A stretch of 23,413 bases of DNA from an uncultured Bacteroidales bacterium (GTDB lineage: Bacteria; Bacteroidota; Bacteroidia; Bacteroidales; UBA4417), in assembly GCA_937965665.1 (NCBI GenBank), contig CALCJE010000198.1, positions 1 through 23,413 of the forward strand, given 5' to 3'. Positions 15,474-23,062 of the stretch are shown here, one piece after another (the first letter of the stretch is position 1; every line of letters starts with the position of its first letter). The position numbers and the translations under genes were made by a program. Under the pieces are notes generated by a model. That model made no database searches, was not told the DNA's origin, and worked only from the letters and a program-made list of their open reading frames with translations.

Positions 15474-16358
15474 ATGAATACAGGAACCAGAAAAGAAAGA
15501 ACTGTTGCAGGAATAACCGCTTTTATTCTGTTAGCATCTCTTGTATCAAGTGTTTATTTCATGGGCACAAATTCAACAATTAAAGGAAGGCTCAACGAGG
15601 AGAGACTAAAAAACGAACTGCTGTTGTCAGAAAAACTTTCACTTAATAAAGAACTTTATCAGGCAGTTGATCGCATTCATGTAATCAATGATAACCGGAT
15701 GGAATCTGAAGAACTGCTTGCTCAAGCAAATTCAAGACTAACGGAAAAGGAAAGGGAACTTGCGCGGATAAAAATGGAAAATGCCAAAGTGAAAGATCTG
15801 AGGAAGCAATTGGCAGATGTGAGGGAAGTGCAGGACGATTTTTTGCATCAGATTACTGTACTTCAAATGCAAAATGAAACTCTCGAAAACGAGAAACTTG
15901 AGCAACAGGAGTCCATAACACTTTGGCAATCAGAGCGCGAAGATTATATAAAACAAATTAAAGCCGCAACTGCTAATTCAATGATAAGAGCAGACAATCA
16001 TCAGGTTGATGCTTTTAAGTACACAACTAAAGAAAAATCAACCGTTAAAGCAAAACGCACTAAAAAGCTGGTATTTATCATTGATGTTCCGCAAAATATA
16101 GCTTCCGATATAGGCTTTAACCTAACAACTCCTAATGGAAAGGTAATAACTAATAAAAGCAAGAACTTATCCTGGAAAGTTGTAAATAATGATGACTCTC
16201 TGTTAGCCAGCATCAACCAGTTTGATAATGAAGTGATAGCTTCAAATGAGGTAAAATTAACTTATACGCCAATAACAAAGATGAAACCCGGTGTGTATAA
16301 GATTGGCATCCTCCATAAGGGCAATAATATAGGAAACTGCCGGGTACGCCTGGAATAA
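15474..16358 (+). CDS. Membrane-anchored coiled-coil protein
   Basis: This 294-residue protein has a short basic N-terminus and one transmembrane helix (about 11-30). A long coiled coil follows (about 36-170, rich in Glu/Lys/Leu heptads such as LTEKERELARIKMENAKVKD). The C-terminal beta-rich domain (about 200-294) contains KLVFIIDVPQNIASDIGF and ends MKPGVYKIGILHKGNNIGNCRVRLE. The architecture recalls Bacteroidota proteins sometimes mis-annotated as chromosome partitioning ParA, which have no ATPase motif; none is seen here either. It probably spans the periplasm from the inner membrane. It precedes an OmpA-type lipoprotein by 112 nt, so both may bridge the envelope. Its leader contains the operator repeats and the nested RNA fold. 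Confidence 0.65.
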   Translation: MNTGTRKERTVAGITAFILLASLVSSVYFMGTNSTIKGRLNEERLKNELLLSEKLSLNKELYQAVDRIHVINDNRMESEELLAQANSRLTEKERELARIKMENAKVKDLRKQLADVREVQDDFLHQITVLQMQNETLENEKLEQQESITLWQSEREDYIKQIKAATANSMIRADNHQVDAFKYTTKEKSTVKAKRTKKLVFIIDVPQNIASDIGFNLTTPNGKVITNKSKNLSWKVVNNDDSLLASINQFDNEVIASNEVKLTYTPITKMKPGVYKIGILHKGNNIGNCRVRLE

Positions 16359-16470
16359 ACTAAATACATATGATAAAATCAAACTGAAACAATAATCCCT
16401 AGAAGCATACCTATTATAAAAATCAAAACCACACGTAACATAAATCCTAACTAAATCTTAACGTAACAAT

Positions 16471-17337
16471 ATGAAATCAAAACTCTTAATGCTTTTAGCA
16501 ATCCTATTAGTCGTATTTGGCAGTTCCTGCGTAAGTACAAAAAAGTATAAAGCTCAGGTTGGAAAGTATGATGCCCTTGATGCCCAGTATTCAAAAAAGC
16601 AAAACGATTTAAATGCATGTGAAACAGCGAAAGCTAATTATCTGAAGCAGATTGATGATCTCAACAGGCAGCTTGCTGAATTGACAAAGGACCAGTCACA
16701 CATGAAAGAAAACAATTCAATAGTATTAAATCAACTGGAGGCTTTGTCGGTTATTTCAAGCACGCAAGCTGAAAGTATAAAGAAATCAATGGAAAACATT
16801 GGAGCAAAAGATGCCTATATTAAAGGACTGCAAAGCTCACTTGCCTATAAAGACTCACTCAATATGGCTTTGGTAATGAACCTGAAAGGAGCAGTTGGTA
16901 ATATGAATGATCAGGATATTAATATAAAGGTTGATAAAGGTGTTGTATTTATCGACATCTCCGATAAAATGCTGTTTAAGAGTGGTAGTTATGTTATCAC
17001 TGAACAGGCAAGCATAGTATTAGGTAAGGTGGCCAAAGTATTGAAAAATCAACCAAATATAGAATTTATGGTCGAAGGCCATACTGATAACGTTCCTTTC
17101 AAAAGAGGCGATTTGGTTGATAACTGGGACTTGAGTGTTAAAAGAGCAACATCCGTAGTTCGTCTTCTTCAGAATAAATATGGTCTCGATCCTGCAAAAA
17201 TGACTGCGGCAGGGCGCAGCGAATATCTGCCAATATCTTCGAACAGTTCGTCTGATGGAAAATCCTCAAACCGCCGTACCCGTATTGTTATACTTCCTCA
17301 GCTTGATCAGTTCTTTAAACTATTGGAAAAAAACTAA
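16471..17337 (+). CDS. OmpA-family peptidoglycan-binding lipoprotein
   Basis: This 288-residue protein has a lipoprotein signal peptide with Cys20 in GSSC. A coiled-coil region (about 27-130) follows, then a C-terminal OmpA/MotB-like domain (about 150-276) with IEFMVEGHTDNVPF (197-210), WDLSVKRATSVVRLL (219-233), GLDPAKMTAAGRSEYLPI and NRRTRIVILP (267-276). These contain the Asp and Arg residues that hold diaminopimelate. It should anchor the outer membrane to peptidoglycan. The insertion between GHTDN and WDLS is slightly longer than in Pal and closer to the MotB type. It follows the coiled-coil membrane protein and is probably co-transcribed. No separate strong promoter is seen in the 112-nt gap, although a repeated CGTAACA (about 16435 and 16461) occurs there. 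Confidence 0.85.
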   Translation: MKSKLLMLLAILLVVFGSSCVSTKKYKAQVGKYDALDAQYSKKQNDLNACETAKANYLKQIDDLNRQLAELTKDQSHMKENNSIVLNQLEALSVISSTQAESIKKSMENIGAKDAYIKGLQSSLAYKDSLNMALVMNLKGAVGNMNDQDINIKVDKGVVFIDISDKMLFKSGSYVITEQASIVLGKVAKVLKNQPNIEFMVEGHTDNVPFKRGDLVDNWDLSVKRATSVVRLLQNKYGLDPAKMTAAGRSEYLPISSNSSSDGKSSNRRTRIVILPQLDQFFKLLEKN

Positions 17338-17359
17338 CAGATGATGCATTAAACAAATA

Positions 17360-17453
17360 TTGTTAAGCAGCTGCCTGTAAGAAAATAATTGCAAACGCAA
17401 TACTCTGCACTAAAGATTCAAAAGGGTTATTCTTGCAGGCGGCTGCCTAACAA
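17360..17453 (+). terminator. Long imperfect hairpin after the OmpA gene
   Basis: Bases 17360-17383 pair with 17430-17453: 21 Watson-Crick pairs, two G.U and one A.C mismatch over 24 positions. A small inner hairpin ATTGC/GCAAT (17388-17401) sits in the loop. It begins 22 nt after the OmpA stop. There is no T-run after it, so it may act in 3'-end protection or processing instead of intrinsic termination. Its 3' arm overlaps a lipobox-like open frame. Confidence 0.4.
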
Positions 17454-17548
17454 GTGGCACTACAAATGTACTTTTATCAAATCCCGTTGAGATGAAAGTA
17501 AACTTCGATAAAGTCACAATAGAGAATCAAATAAATAAAACAATATAG
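17414..17548 (+). pseudogene. Start-less lipoprotein-like fragment
   Basis: An open frame of 44 codons without a start codon reads RFKRVILAGGCLTSGTTNVL and continues for 24 residues to TAG 17546-17548. VILAGGC looks like the end of a lipoprotein signal peptide with its lipobox. A stop (TAA 17411-17413) precedes it, so the first half of the signal peptide is missing. It may be a remnant of a small lipoprotein gene, or chance in an inverted repeat. Bases 17549-17585 hold nothing else. Confidence 0.22.
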
Positions 17549-17585
17549 GAATTCAGTAAATTGTTAAAAGCAAAAACCGAGCAAA

Positions 17586-17996
17586 ATGAAGCAATTAATT
17601 TTAAACAGACTAGATTATTCAAGAATAAAAAATTGCATAAATGATGCAAAAAGATTCAACTCTATAAGTCTTCATGAGGCTGAAAATCTGGTAAAAGAAT
17701 TGGATTCAGCAAAAATTGTTGAACCCCAAAAAATACCCTCCTCCGTGGTTACAATGAATTCGATAGTTAAGATCAGTTTTTTAAATGACAATAAACAGAT
17801 TCAATTTCAAATTGTGTACCCTTCAAATGCTAATCTCAAAGATAAAAAAATATCAATCTTTTCCCCGATTGCCACAGCTTTAATTGGGTACAAAGTTGCT
17901 GACGAGATTGAGTGGATTGTACCGGCAGGACTCACCAAAATCAGGATTGATGAAATTGTTTACCAGCCTGAAGCATCAGGTCATTACGATTTGTAA
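17586..17996 (+). CDS. Rnk-like GreA/GreB C-terminal domain protein
   Basis: This 136-residue protein has a short N-terminal helical part (about 1-45) followed by the FKBP-like GreA/GreB C-terminal domain (about 50-135): VVTMNSIVKISF (54-65), IQFQIVYPSNAN, then the typical SPIATALIGYKVADEIEWIVPAG (93-115). The length and layout match Rnk, the nucleoside diphosphate kinase regulator, which binds RNA polymerase near the secondary channel but lacks the Gre coiled-coil tip needed for transcript cleavage. It lies 11 nt ahead of the putative DNA glycosylase gene and is probably in one operon with it. The family call is good. The NDK connection is inherited from Escherichia coli work and may not hold here. 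Confidence 0.8.
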   Translation: MKQLILNRLDYSRIKNCINDAKRFNSISLHEAENLVKELDSAKIVEPQKIPSSVVTMNSIVKISFLNDNKQIQFQIVYPSNANLKDKKISIFSPIATALIGYKVADEIEWIVPAGLTKIRIDEIVYQPEASGHYDL

Positions 17997-18007
17997 AAGG
18001 TTGGATT

Positions 18008-18757
18008 ATGAATGTTTTATGGGTAATAACCGAATCCGATATTGAAGATGTCAAAGAGTTTTGCAAAGAGCAATACAATCCTTTTTTACAAGACCGGATC
18101 GACCGAAATGTTAACCGGAATAATATCCAAATAAACAAGGATATAATTATAAAGACAATGCTTTTGTGTTTGATAGATTCTCAGGACGAATCAGGTCTTA
18201 ATGGCAATGAAGAAGCCTTTTTCAGGAAAAACTCATCTGTATTGTCCCATCAATTCCTCATACAAGAGCCTGATATTGAAAATAGGGTAAGAGTACTATT
18301 GAATATAAATGGGTTGGAAAAATACTCGGGGAAAATACCGAAATATTTTTCGTATAATTTCTATCATTTGGAGGTAACTAACTGGAATCTTCTGACAAAA
18401 CTCTACAATAGCCTAAGAAATGATTCAACAAAACAATCGGAGAGAGAGTTAGCTGATTCCATTGACCAAATGTTTAAAGGATTTGGCTCAAAACAGGCAA
18501 GAGATTTTTTGCAAGTTCTGGGGTTATCAAAATATGAAATTCCTATCGGCACCAGGTCAATAAGATGGATGAAAGAGTTCGGGTTCCCTGTTTCATTTTC
18601 AAGTATTGCACTTCAGGATAAAGCATTTTATCATTTTATATCCGATAGCATACAGTTGTTGTGTGAAAAAGCGCATATTTATCCCTGTGAGCTGGATGCA
18701 GCAATTTCCTCAAGCCTTCACAAAGGCTTAGGTACAGAAGATAGTATTACACCTTAA
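18008..18757 (+). CDS. Putative HhH-type DNA glycosylase, AGOG/OGG-like
   Basis: This 249-residue protein is helical, with a helix-hairpin-helix segment FKGFGSKQARDFLQVLGL (156-173) whose Lys162 sits where OGG1/AGOG-type enzymes have their Schiff-base Lys. The next block, YEIPIGTRSIRWMKEFGFPV (176-195), resembles the EIPIDSR part of related proteins, where the Asp is expected to be catalytic. Here Gly181 replaces it. The C-terminal part (YHFISDSIQLLCEKAHIYPCELDAAI) also fits that group. If real, it would excise oxidised bases. The missing Asp leaves activity in doubt. It follows the Rnk-like gene by 11 nt. The family assignment is from motif memory and is moderate. Confidence 0.45.
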   Translation: MNVLWVITESDIEDVKEFCKEQYNPFLQDRIDRNVNRNNIQINKDIIIKTMLLCLIDSQDESGLNGNEEAFFRKNSSVLSHQFLIQEPDIENRVRVLLNINGLEKYSGKIPKYFSYNFYHLEVTNWNLLTKLYNSLRNDSTKQSERELADSIDQMFKGFGSKQARDFLQVLGLSKYEIPIGTRSIRWMKEFGFPVSFSSIALQDKAFYHFISDSIQLLCEKAHIYPCELDAAISSSLHKGLGTEDSITP

Positions 18758-18899
18758 ACTAAGCCAACATACAATATATTAGGCCCAGTGATCAGATCAA
18801 AAATGAAATGCCAGGACAATTAAACCTCATTTTTGTCAGATATCGCACAAAGAAAATCTATACTTTAAGCCGGGAACTAATATTCAAACCACATCCTGT

Positions 18900-19172
18900 T
18901 CAATTCCCACAGAGCAATGCCAGGCGGGCCTTGGTTTCTTTGTTCAGTTTGTCAGATAAATAATGATCAAAGCTGAAAAATAAATACTTTTCGGATTGTG
19001 AGATTATTACTTTACGATATATCTGCAATGCCACCTCATGGTTTCTCCCAGCTGAATGTCTTTCCAGATAATATAACTGGCCCTTTACTTTCAGGCTGCA
19101 TGTATAATTTGTTTCATGCCGGCCAATACCAATTTTTTCAATCTCAATGTTAAAAGCTGATGCCGAAAAAGC
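18900..19172 (-). pseudogene. Start-less minus-strand ORF
   Basis: On the minus strand a frame is open for 90 codons, from after TAA (19175-19173) to TGA (18902-18900). It has no ATG in its first half. The composition looks protein-like (YYLERHSAGRNHEVALQIYR; LFFSFDHYLSDKLNKETKAR). It would be the 3' part of a gene whose 5' end was lost next to the AraC regulator start. I do not recognise it and it could be chance. The flanking bases 18758-18899 show nothing. Confidence 0.25.
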
Positions 19173-19185
19173 TTAATTTAGCTTT

Positions 19186-20316
19186 ATGAAATTCATCTTT
19201 CTCATAGCAGCTTTCAATGCTATCTTTTTTACAGTTTTACTGCAACAGAAGAAACCCAGAGCATTACATGATAATATACTGATTTTATGGTTATTGTATC
19301 TGGGGGTATTTATTGGCGTGTATTCATTTTACTCACATGATCTGTTTACACATTTTCATTTGCTTTCGGTAAGTTTTATTTCAATGTTTTGGCTGCATGG
19401 GCTATTCCTCTATTATTATGTATTGATATTGGTTTCGGATAAACGGCGGATACCCGGAAAGTACTTTCTGCATTTTGTTCCATTTATTTTGTTCAACCTT
19501 TATCTCCTGGTTGCTTCATTCTTTCCGGAAACAGCCGTAAAACTGAATATCGAAAAACTTTCAGCCGGTGATGGACCTCCTACCCTATTCCTTTTTTTCT
19601 TAATCCTGACTGCGTTTTCAGGCACTATTTATTTCATATTAACAATCAAGCTCTTCAGAAAGCTTGATATAAATATTTTTAATAATTACTCAAACGCAAA
19701 ACACATCAACCTTTCCTGGCTGAGAAAATTAGTCTTCATTTTTGGAATCATCTGGAATGCTTTAATGACTGTTACAACCATCCATCATGTTTTCAATATG
19801 TTTTCGATGGTTTTCTGCACGGATGGACTATTCCTGTCCTTATCTGTTTTCGTTATCCTTATCGGGTACTTTGGATTAAAACAAAATGTTATTTTTTTCT
19901 CGGAATCAGTAATTGTATCAGATGAGCGTAAAGAAATACAGACAAAATATGCAGGTTCCAGGTTAAAAGATACCGATGCGAAAATATACGTAGATCAATT
20001 GGATACGTTTATGGCTTCGTCAAAACCCTACTTAAACCCTGATTTAACTTTATTGCAATTGGCTTCTGATATTAATATAACACCTCATCTGTTGTCGCAG
20101 ATCATTAACGCTCAGTATAAACTTAACTTTTTCGATTATATAAATCAGTACAGGGTTCAGGAGTTTAAAACAGCTGTTGCCGACCCGAAAAACAAGAATT
20201 ATTCCCTCCTCGGAATTGCTTTTGAGTGTGGTTTCAATTCAAAATCAGCTTTTAACAGGATATTTAAAAAATCGACCGGTCTCACTCCTTCTCAATTCAA
20301 AGAAACCAGCTCATAA
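19186..20316 (+). CDS. Membrane-bound AraC-family transcriptional regulator
   Basis: The 376-residue protein has an N-terminal membrane part with about seven hydrophobic helices (roughly 2-20, 30-48, 58-82, 94-112, 133-154, 180-198 and 213-230). A linker and a C-terminal AraC-type double HTH follow (about 265-374), with LTLLQLASDINITPHLLSQIIN (288-309) as the first helix-turn-helix and SLLGIAFECGFNSKSAFNRIFKKSTGLTPSQF (340-371) as the second. Membrane-tethered AraC regulators of this size are common in Bacteroidota and probably sense a signal in or across the inner membrane. The target may be the adjacent DUF6448 gene, but no operator was identified. A hairpin at 20349-20370 follows the gene. 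Confidence 0.85.
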   Translation: MKFIFLIAAFNAIFFTVLLQQKKPRALHDNILILWLLYLGVFIGVYSFYSHDLFTHFHLLSVSFISMFWLHGLFLYYYVLILVSDKRRIPGKYFLHFVPFILFNLYLLVASFFPETAVKLNIEKLSAGDGPPTLFLFFLILTAFSGTIYFILTIKLFRKLDINIFNNYSNAKHINLSWLRKLVFIFGIIWNALMTVTTIHHVFNMFSMVFCTDGLFLSLSVFVILIGYFGLKQNVIFFSESVIVSDERKEIQTKYAGSRLKDTDAKIYVDQLDTFMASSKPYLNPDLTLLQLASDINITPHLLSQIINAQYKLNFFDYINQYRVQEFKTAVADPKNKNYSLLGIAFECGFNSKSAFNRIFKKSTGLTPSQFKETSS

Positions 20317-20348
20317 AGTTTCTGTCACTTTATTTATAAAATACAAAA

Positions 20349-20370
20349 GTCCCGTTTTATACTTCGGGAC
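20349..20370 (+). terminator. Hairpin after the AraC regulator gene
   Basis: GTCCCG (20349-20354) pairs perfectly with CGGGAC (20365-20370) around a 10-nt loop, 33 nt after the stop. No T-run follows, so it is a candidate terminator or an operator in the gap to the DUF6448 gene. Confidence 0.4.
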
Positions 20371-20433
20371 CAACAAAGCCATGTAATCAGGTCCCACTTT
20401 ATAAGATAGAGCGATCAGCCTGCCGCATCCATA

Positions 20434-20441
20434 TAATTTTG
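20434..20441 (+). promoter_or_regulatory. -7 element for the DUF6448 gene
   Basis: TAATTTTG matches TAnnTTTG, 47 nt before the start at 20489. No TTG at -33 distance, so the promoter may need an activator; the AraC regulator upstream is the obvious candidate by position only. Confidence 0.4.
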
Positions 20442-20488
20442 CCCGAAAATCATTCATAAATATTTGTAAAATCATAAAACAAAAAATC

Positions 20489-21139
20489 ATGGAAACAAAA
20501 ATTGAACAACAAGCAGCAGGCTTTTCAAAAATCAAAACTGGTGTCATAAAGGAGAGCACATTCAGGTTCTTATCTTTTTTACTATTGGCAATCCTGCTTA
20601 TGTATTCTGGTGCAACATCGGCTCACTGCGATACTATGGATGGGCCAGTAATTGCTGATGCCAAAAAAGCAATTTCAGAAAACAATGTAAACTATGTACT
20701 CAAATGGGTTCGCCCCCAGGATGAAGCTGAAATTAAATACGCCTTTTCCCTCAGCATGAAAGTGCGGGTACTTGGTCCCGAAGCTAAGGAGCTATCAGAT
20801 AATTACTTTTTCGAGACTTTGGTTAGGGTTCACCGCAATGGTGAAGGTGTGCCTTTTACGGGTGTAAAACCATCGGGCACTCCTATTGACGAGAAAATAC
20901 TTGCTGCTGATAAATCTATCGGACTCGGTAATCTTTCACCCTTAAAAAACCTGGTGGCTAAGGACAAAATGCCAGAATTGACCGAGCGATTTGAGAAAGT
21001 GATGTCTCTAAAGAATTTTAAGGTGAACGATGTCGCTGCCGGCAGGGAATATGTTGAAGCATACGTTCAGTTTTTCCATTTTGCTGAAGGCGAGGAAGAA
21101 GGCCATGACCATCATCACTTGGAATCAGAAGTGCATTGA
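20489..21139 (+). CDS. DUF6448 family exported protein with His-rich tail
   Basis: The 216-residue protein has an N-terminal cytoplasmic stretch (1-24) and one hydrophobic segment (about 26-44), then the family hallmark SAHCDTMDGPVIADAKKAI (44-62). Further DUF6448-type blocks follow: VNYVLKWVRPQDEAEI, FFETLVRVHRNGEG and EYVEAYVQFFHFAEG. The C-terminus EGHDHHH is His- and acid-rich, and together with the HCD motif could bind a metal. The function of the family is unknown. The start could be later, near the hydrophobic segment, but Met1 is the only well placed one. It is followed by a strong terminator hairpin (21246-21281), so it is monocistronic. Confidence 0.7.
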   Translation: METKIEQQAAGFSKIKTGVIKESTFRFLSFLLLAILLMYSGATSAHCDTMDGPVIADAKKAISENNVNYVLKWVRPQDEAEIKYAFSLSMKVRVLGPEAKELSDNYFFETLVRVHRNGEGVPFTGVKPSGTPIDEKILAADKSIGLGNLSPLKNLVAKDKMPELTERFEKVMSLKNFKVNDVAAGREYVEAYVQFFHFAEGEEEGHDHHHLESEVH

Positions 21140-21245
21140 CAAAATCACGAAAGGATATACCCAATGCGAACCAGATAATATTTAGCTGATAATGATGCTA
21201 TGGTTGTTTACTACCAACTTTCAGGCATCTGAGTCAATATCAAAT

Positions 21246-21281
21246 ACTAAACCGGACAAGGATATCCTTTTCCGGTTTAGT
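21246..21281 (+). terminator. Strong terminator hairpin after the DUF6448 gene
   Basis: ACTAAACCGG (21246-21255) pairs perfectly with CCGGTTTAGT (21272-21281), and inside the loop AAGG (21258-21261) pairs with CCTT (21266-21269). This is the most convincing terminator-like structure in the window, 107 nt after the stop and before the cupin gene. Confidence 0.6.
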
Positions 21282-21338
21282 TCAATCAAATCAAAATTAA
21301 ATTACCTTCACAAACATTTAAATAATAACCTGTAAAAT

Positions 21339-21704
21339 ATGAAAACCACGAGTTATAAACTGGTTGAAACAAGCAAAAATCCACACGGAATTGAAGCCCG
21401 CAAAATTCATGATACCGATCATGTTCAGGTAGTCCACATGCTGTTAAAACCAGGTGAGCAGCTTATAAAACACGCTACTGCTGTTGACGTATTCTTTTAC
21501 ATACTTCAAGGAAAAGGAATTGTTGAAATTGGTGACGAAAAACTTGAAGTGGAACAAGATATGCTGATTGACAGCCCTAAAAACATACCTCATTGTCTTT
21601 ATAATGAAAGTAATGATATTTTCAGGGTATTGGTTGTTAAAACCCCGAAGCCTGGTGATCAGCAAAACAAAGATGCAATTCGTGATATGCTGAGAAGCAA
21701 GTAA
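21339..21704 (+). CDS. Small cupin-domain protein
   Basis: This 121-residue single-domain cupin has the beta-barrel motifs PGEQLIKHATAVDVFFYILQGKG (38-60) and DSPKNIPHCLYNES (78-91). Candidate metal ligands are His45 and His85. The second His and the Glu of the classic cupin motif are replaced (Thr47, Asp50), so metal binding may be altered. Small cupins often bind sugars or transition metals. It stands alone between a terminator and a convergent ferredoxin-type gene, with no clear promoter match nearby. The fold is sure; the role is unknown. Confidence 0.75.
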   Translation: MKTTSYKLVETSKNPHGIEARKIHDTDHVQVVHMLLKPGEQLIKHATAVDVFFYILQGKGIVEIGDEKLEVEQDMLIDSPKNIPHCLYNESNDIFRVLVVKTPKPGDQQNKDAIRDMLRSK

Positions 21705-21951
21705 ATGTGTTTTCATGATGGATTCAGGCCCAATAAGTTAACTTTGAAAACCATCTCAGCATGATGCTCAGCTTCTTCTTAACCTATTCATTCAGGAATG
21801 CACCGATTCATTTTTGGTAAGATCGCTCAATACATCATGTTCCCTCACAACTTATGCACTGATACAAGCCGGTACAAATTCAATTTTAGGTGAGATACCA
21901 ATTTTGATTGACAGGAATGAAAGCCTGGCTGTAATTAGGACTAAGTTGAGA

Positions 21952-22971
21952 TCATTGTACATGTTGAAGTCCCATGCGTATGGGGTACAATTCTTTATAC
22001 TTTTCTTTTGAAACTGTATTTTGCCACTTCCCAAGCAACATACCTACTCCGGTAAAACCAAGGAATATCACTATGATTATAATTGCCGTTGCTTTTTTAG
22101 GCAATGCCCTGTTCCCTGAAACAAGTTTCATTTCGAGGGTATTTTGTACCGGGCATATATCAATACACTGGTAACAAGATGTACATTCATCGGAAATCAC
22201 CACTTTTACTTTATCAACTTTTATATTTGCCGGGCAAATCTTTGAACACCTGGCACAATTTATACAGGAGTCCTGGTTTCTTTTTATTTTAAGCGGACTG
22301 AGAATACCAAATATTCCCAGCAAAGCTCCATAAGGACAAAGAAACCTGCACCAGAATCCTCGTATAAAAAACGATAAAACAATGAGCAGAAGAATTACAC
22401 CCAGCGAGAACATTGTAATTTGTGCAAAGAAATCGTACATCCGTATATCGGCTACTACATTGTAATCACTTGATAAAAATGCCTTTAACTCAATAATACT
22501 CATACTGAAAATTGCAAAAGCAAAGAAGGCTAACAACAAATATTTGATACTTCTTAAGATATAATCGAGCCATTTGGGTAATCTTAAATTTCGTTTGAAA
22601 AGCTTTTTCCCCTGGTCGCCAATAAATTCAGAAAGAAAACCCACAGGACACAACCAACTGCAAAATGATTTTCCGAAAGCAAAGGACATTACGATGATAC
22701 TTAAAAAAATAAATAGCCCGGCGGGATGTACCGGGTGTATTTCGCCGGTTTGAACAAAATAAAACAAGTTCATTAATGAACTAATGGGTAAAAATCCGTC
22801 GACCCCCGGCGGGCGCGAAATAAATACGCTTTGCCCGTTGGTTTCAAAATATCTCACAAAAAAGTGAAACTCAATTCCAATCCAGATACATAGAATTGCA
22901 AATGCAAGTTGGAATAACTTTCTGTAAATCTGGATAGTGCCTGGTTTGTGTCTTGAGACTAGCATAAACAT
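21952..22971 (-). CDS. NapH-like membrane polyferredoxin
   Basis: The 339-residue protein belongs to the membrane 4Fe-4S family that includes NapH, the NosR C-terminus and CcoG. Hydrophobic helices lie at about 18-37, 85-100, 143-162, 184-204 and 294-313. Two CxxxCP motifs sit at the membrane edge (Cys104/Cys108 and Cys208/Cys212). Two classic CxxCxxCxxxCP clusters follow (236-246 and 263-273), each binding one [4Fe-4S] cluster. It should carry electrons between the quinone pool and a periplasmic or cytoplasmic partner. No reductase partner gene lies beside it. The 247-bp gap downstream (21705-21951) shows no gene. Met3 is an alternative start. Confidence 0.8.
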   Translation of the reverse strand: MFMLVSRHKPGTIQIYRKLFQLAFAILCIWIGIEFHFFVRYFETNGQSVFISRPPGVDGFLPISSLMNLFYFVQTGEIHPVHPAGLFIFLSIIVMSFAFGKSFCSWLCPVGFLSEFIGDQGKKLFKRNLRLPKWLDYILRSIKYLLLAFFAFAIFSMSIIELKAFLSSDYNVVADIRMYDFFAQITMFSLGVILLLIVLSFFIRGFWCRFLCPYGALLGIFGILSPLKIKRNQDSCINCARCSKICPANIKVDKVKVVISDECTSCYQCIDICPVQNTLEMKLVSGNRALPKKATAIIIIVIFLGFTGVGMLLGKWQNTVSKEKYKELYPIRMGLQHVQ

Positions 22972-23062
22972 GTTTTCAATGCGAATGTACTGGTTTTTTC
23001 ACTCAGTCGTCATATACCCGTCTTCGCTGAAACTCATGTTGGATGCGTCATGGAACAATCCC

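Noticed and set aside
21814..22034. Short open frames on both strands beside the polyferredoxin end
   Set aside because: They overlap each other and the 3' end of the real gene, and have no recognisable motif or start context.
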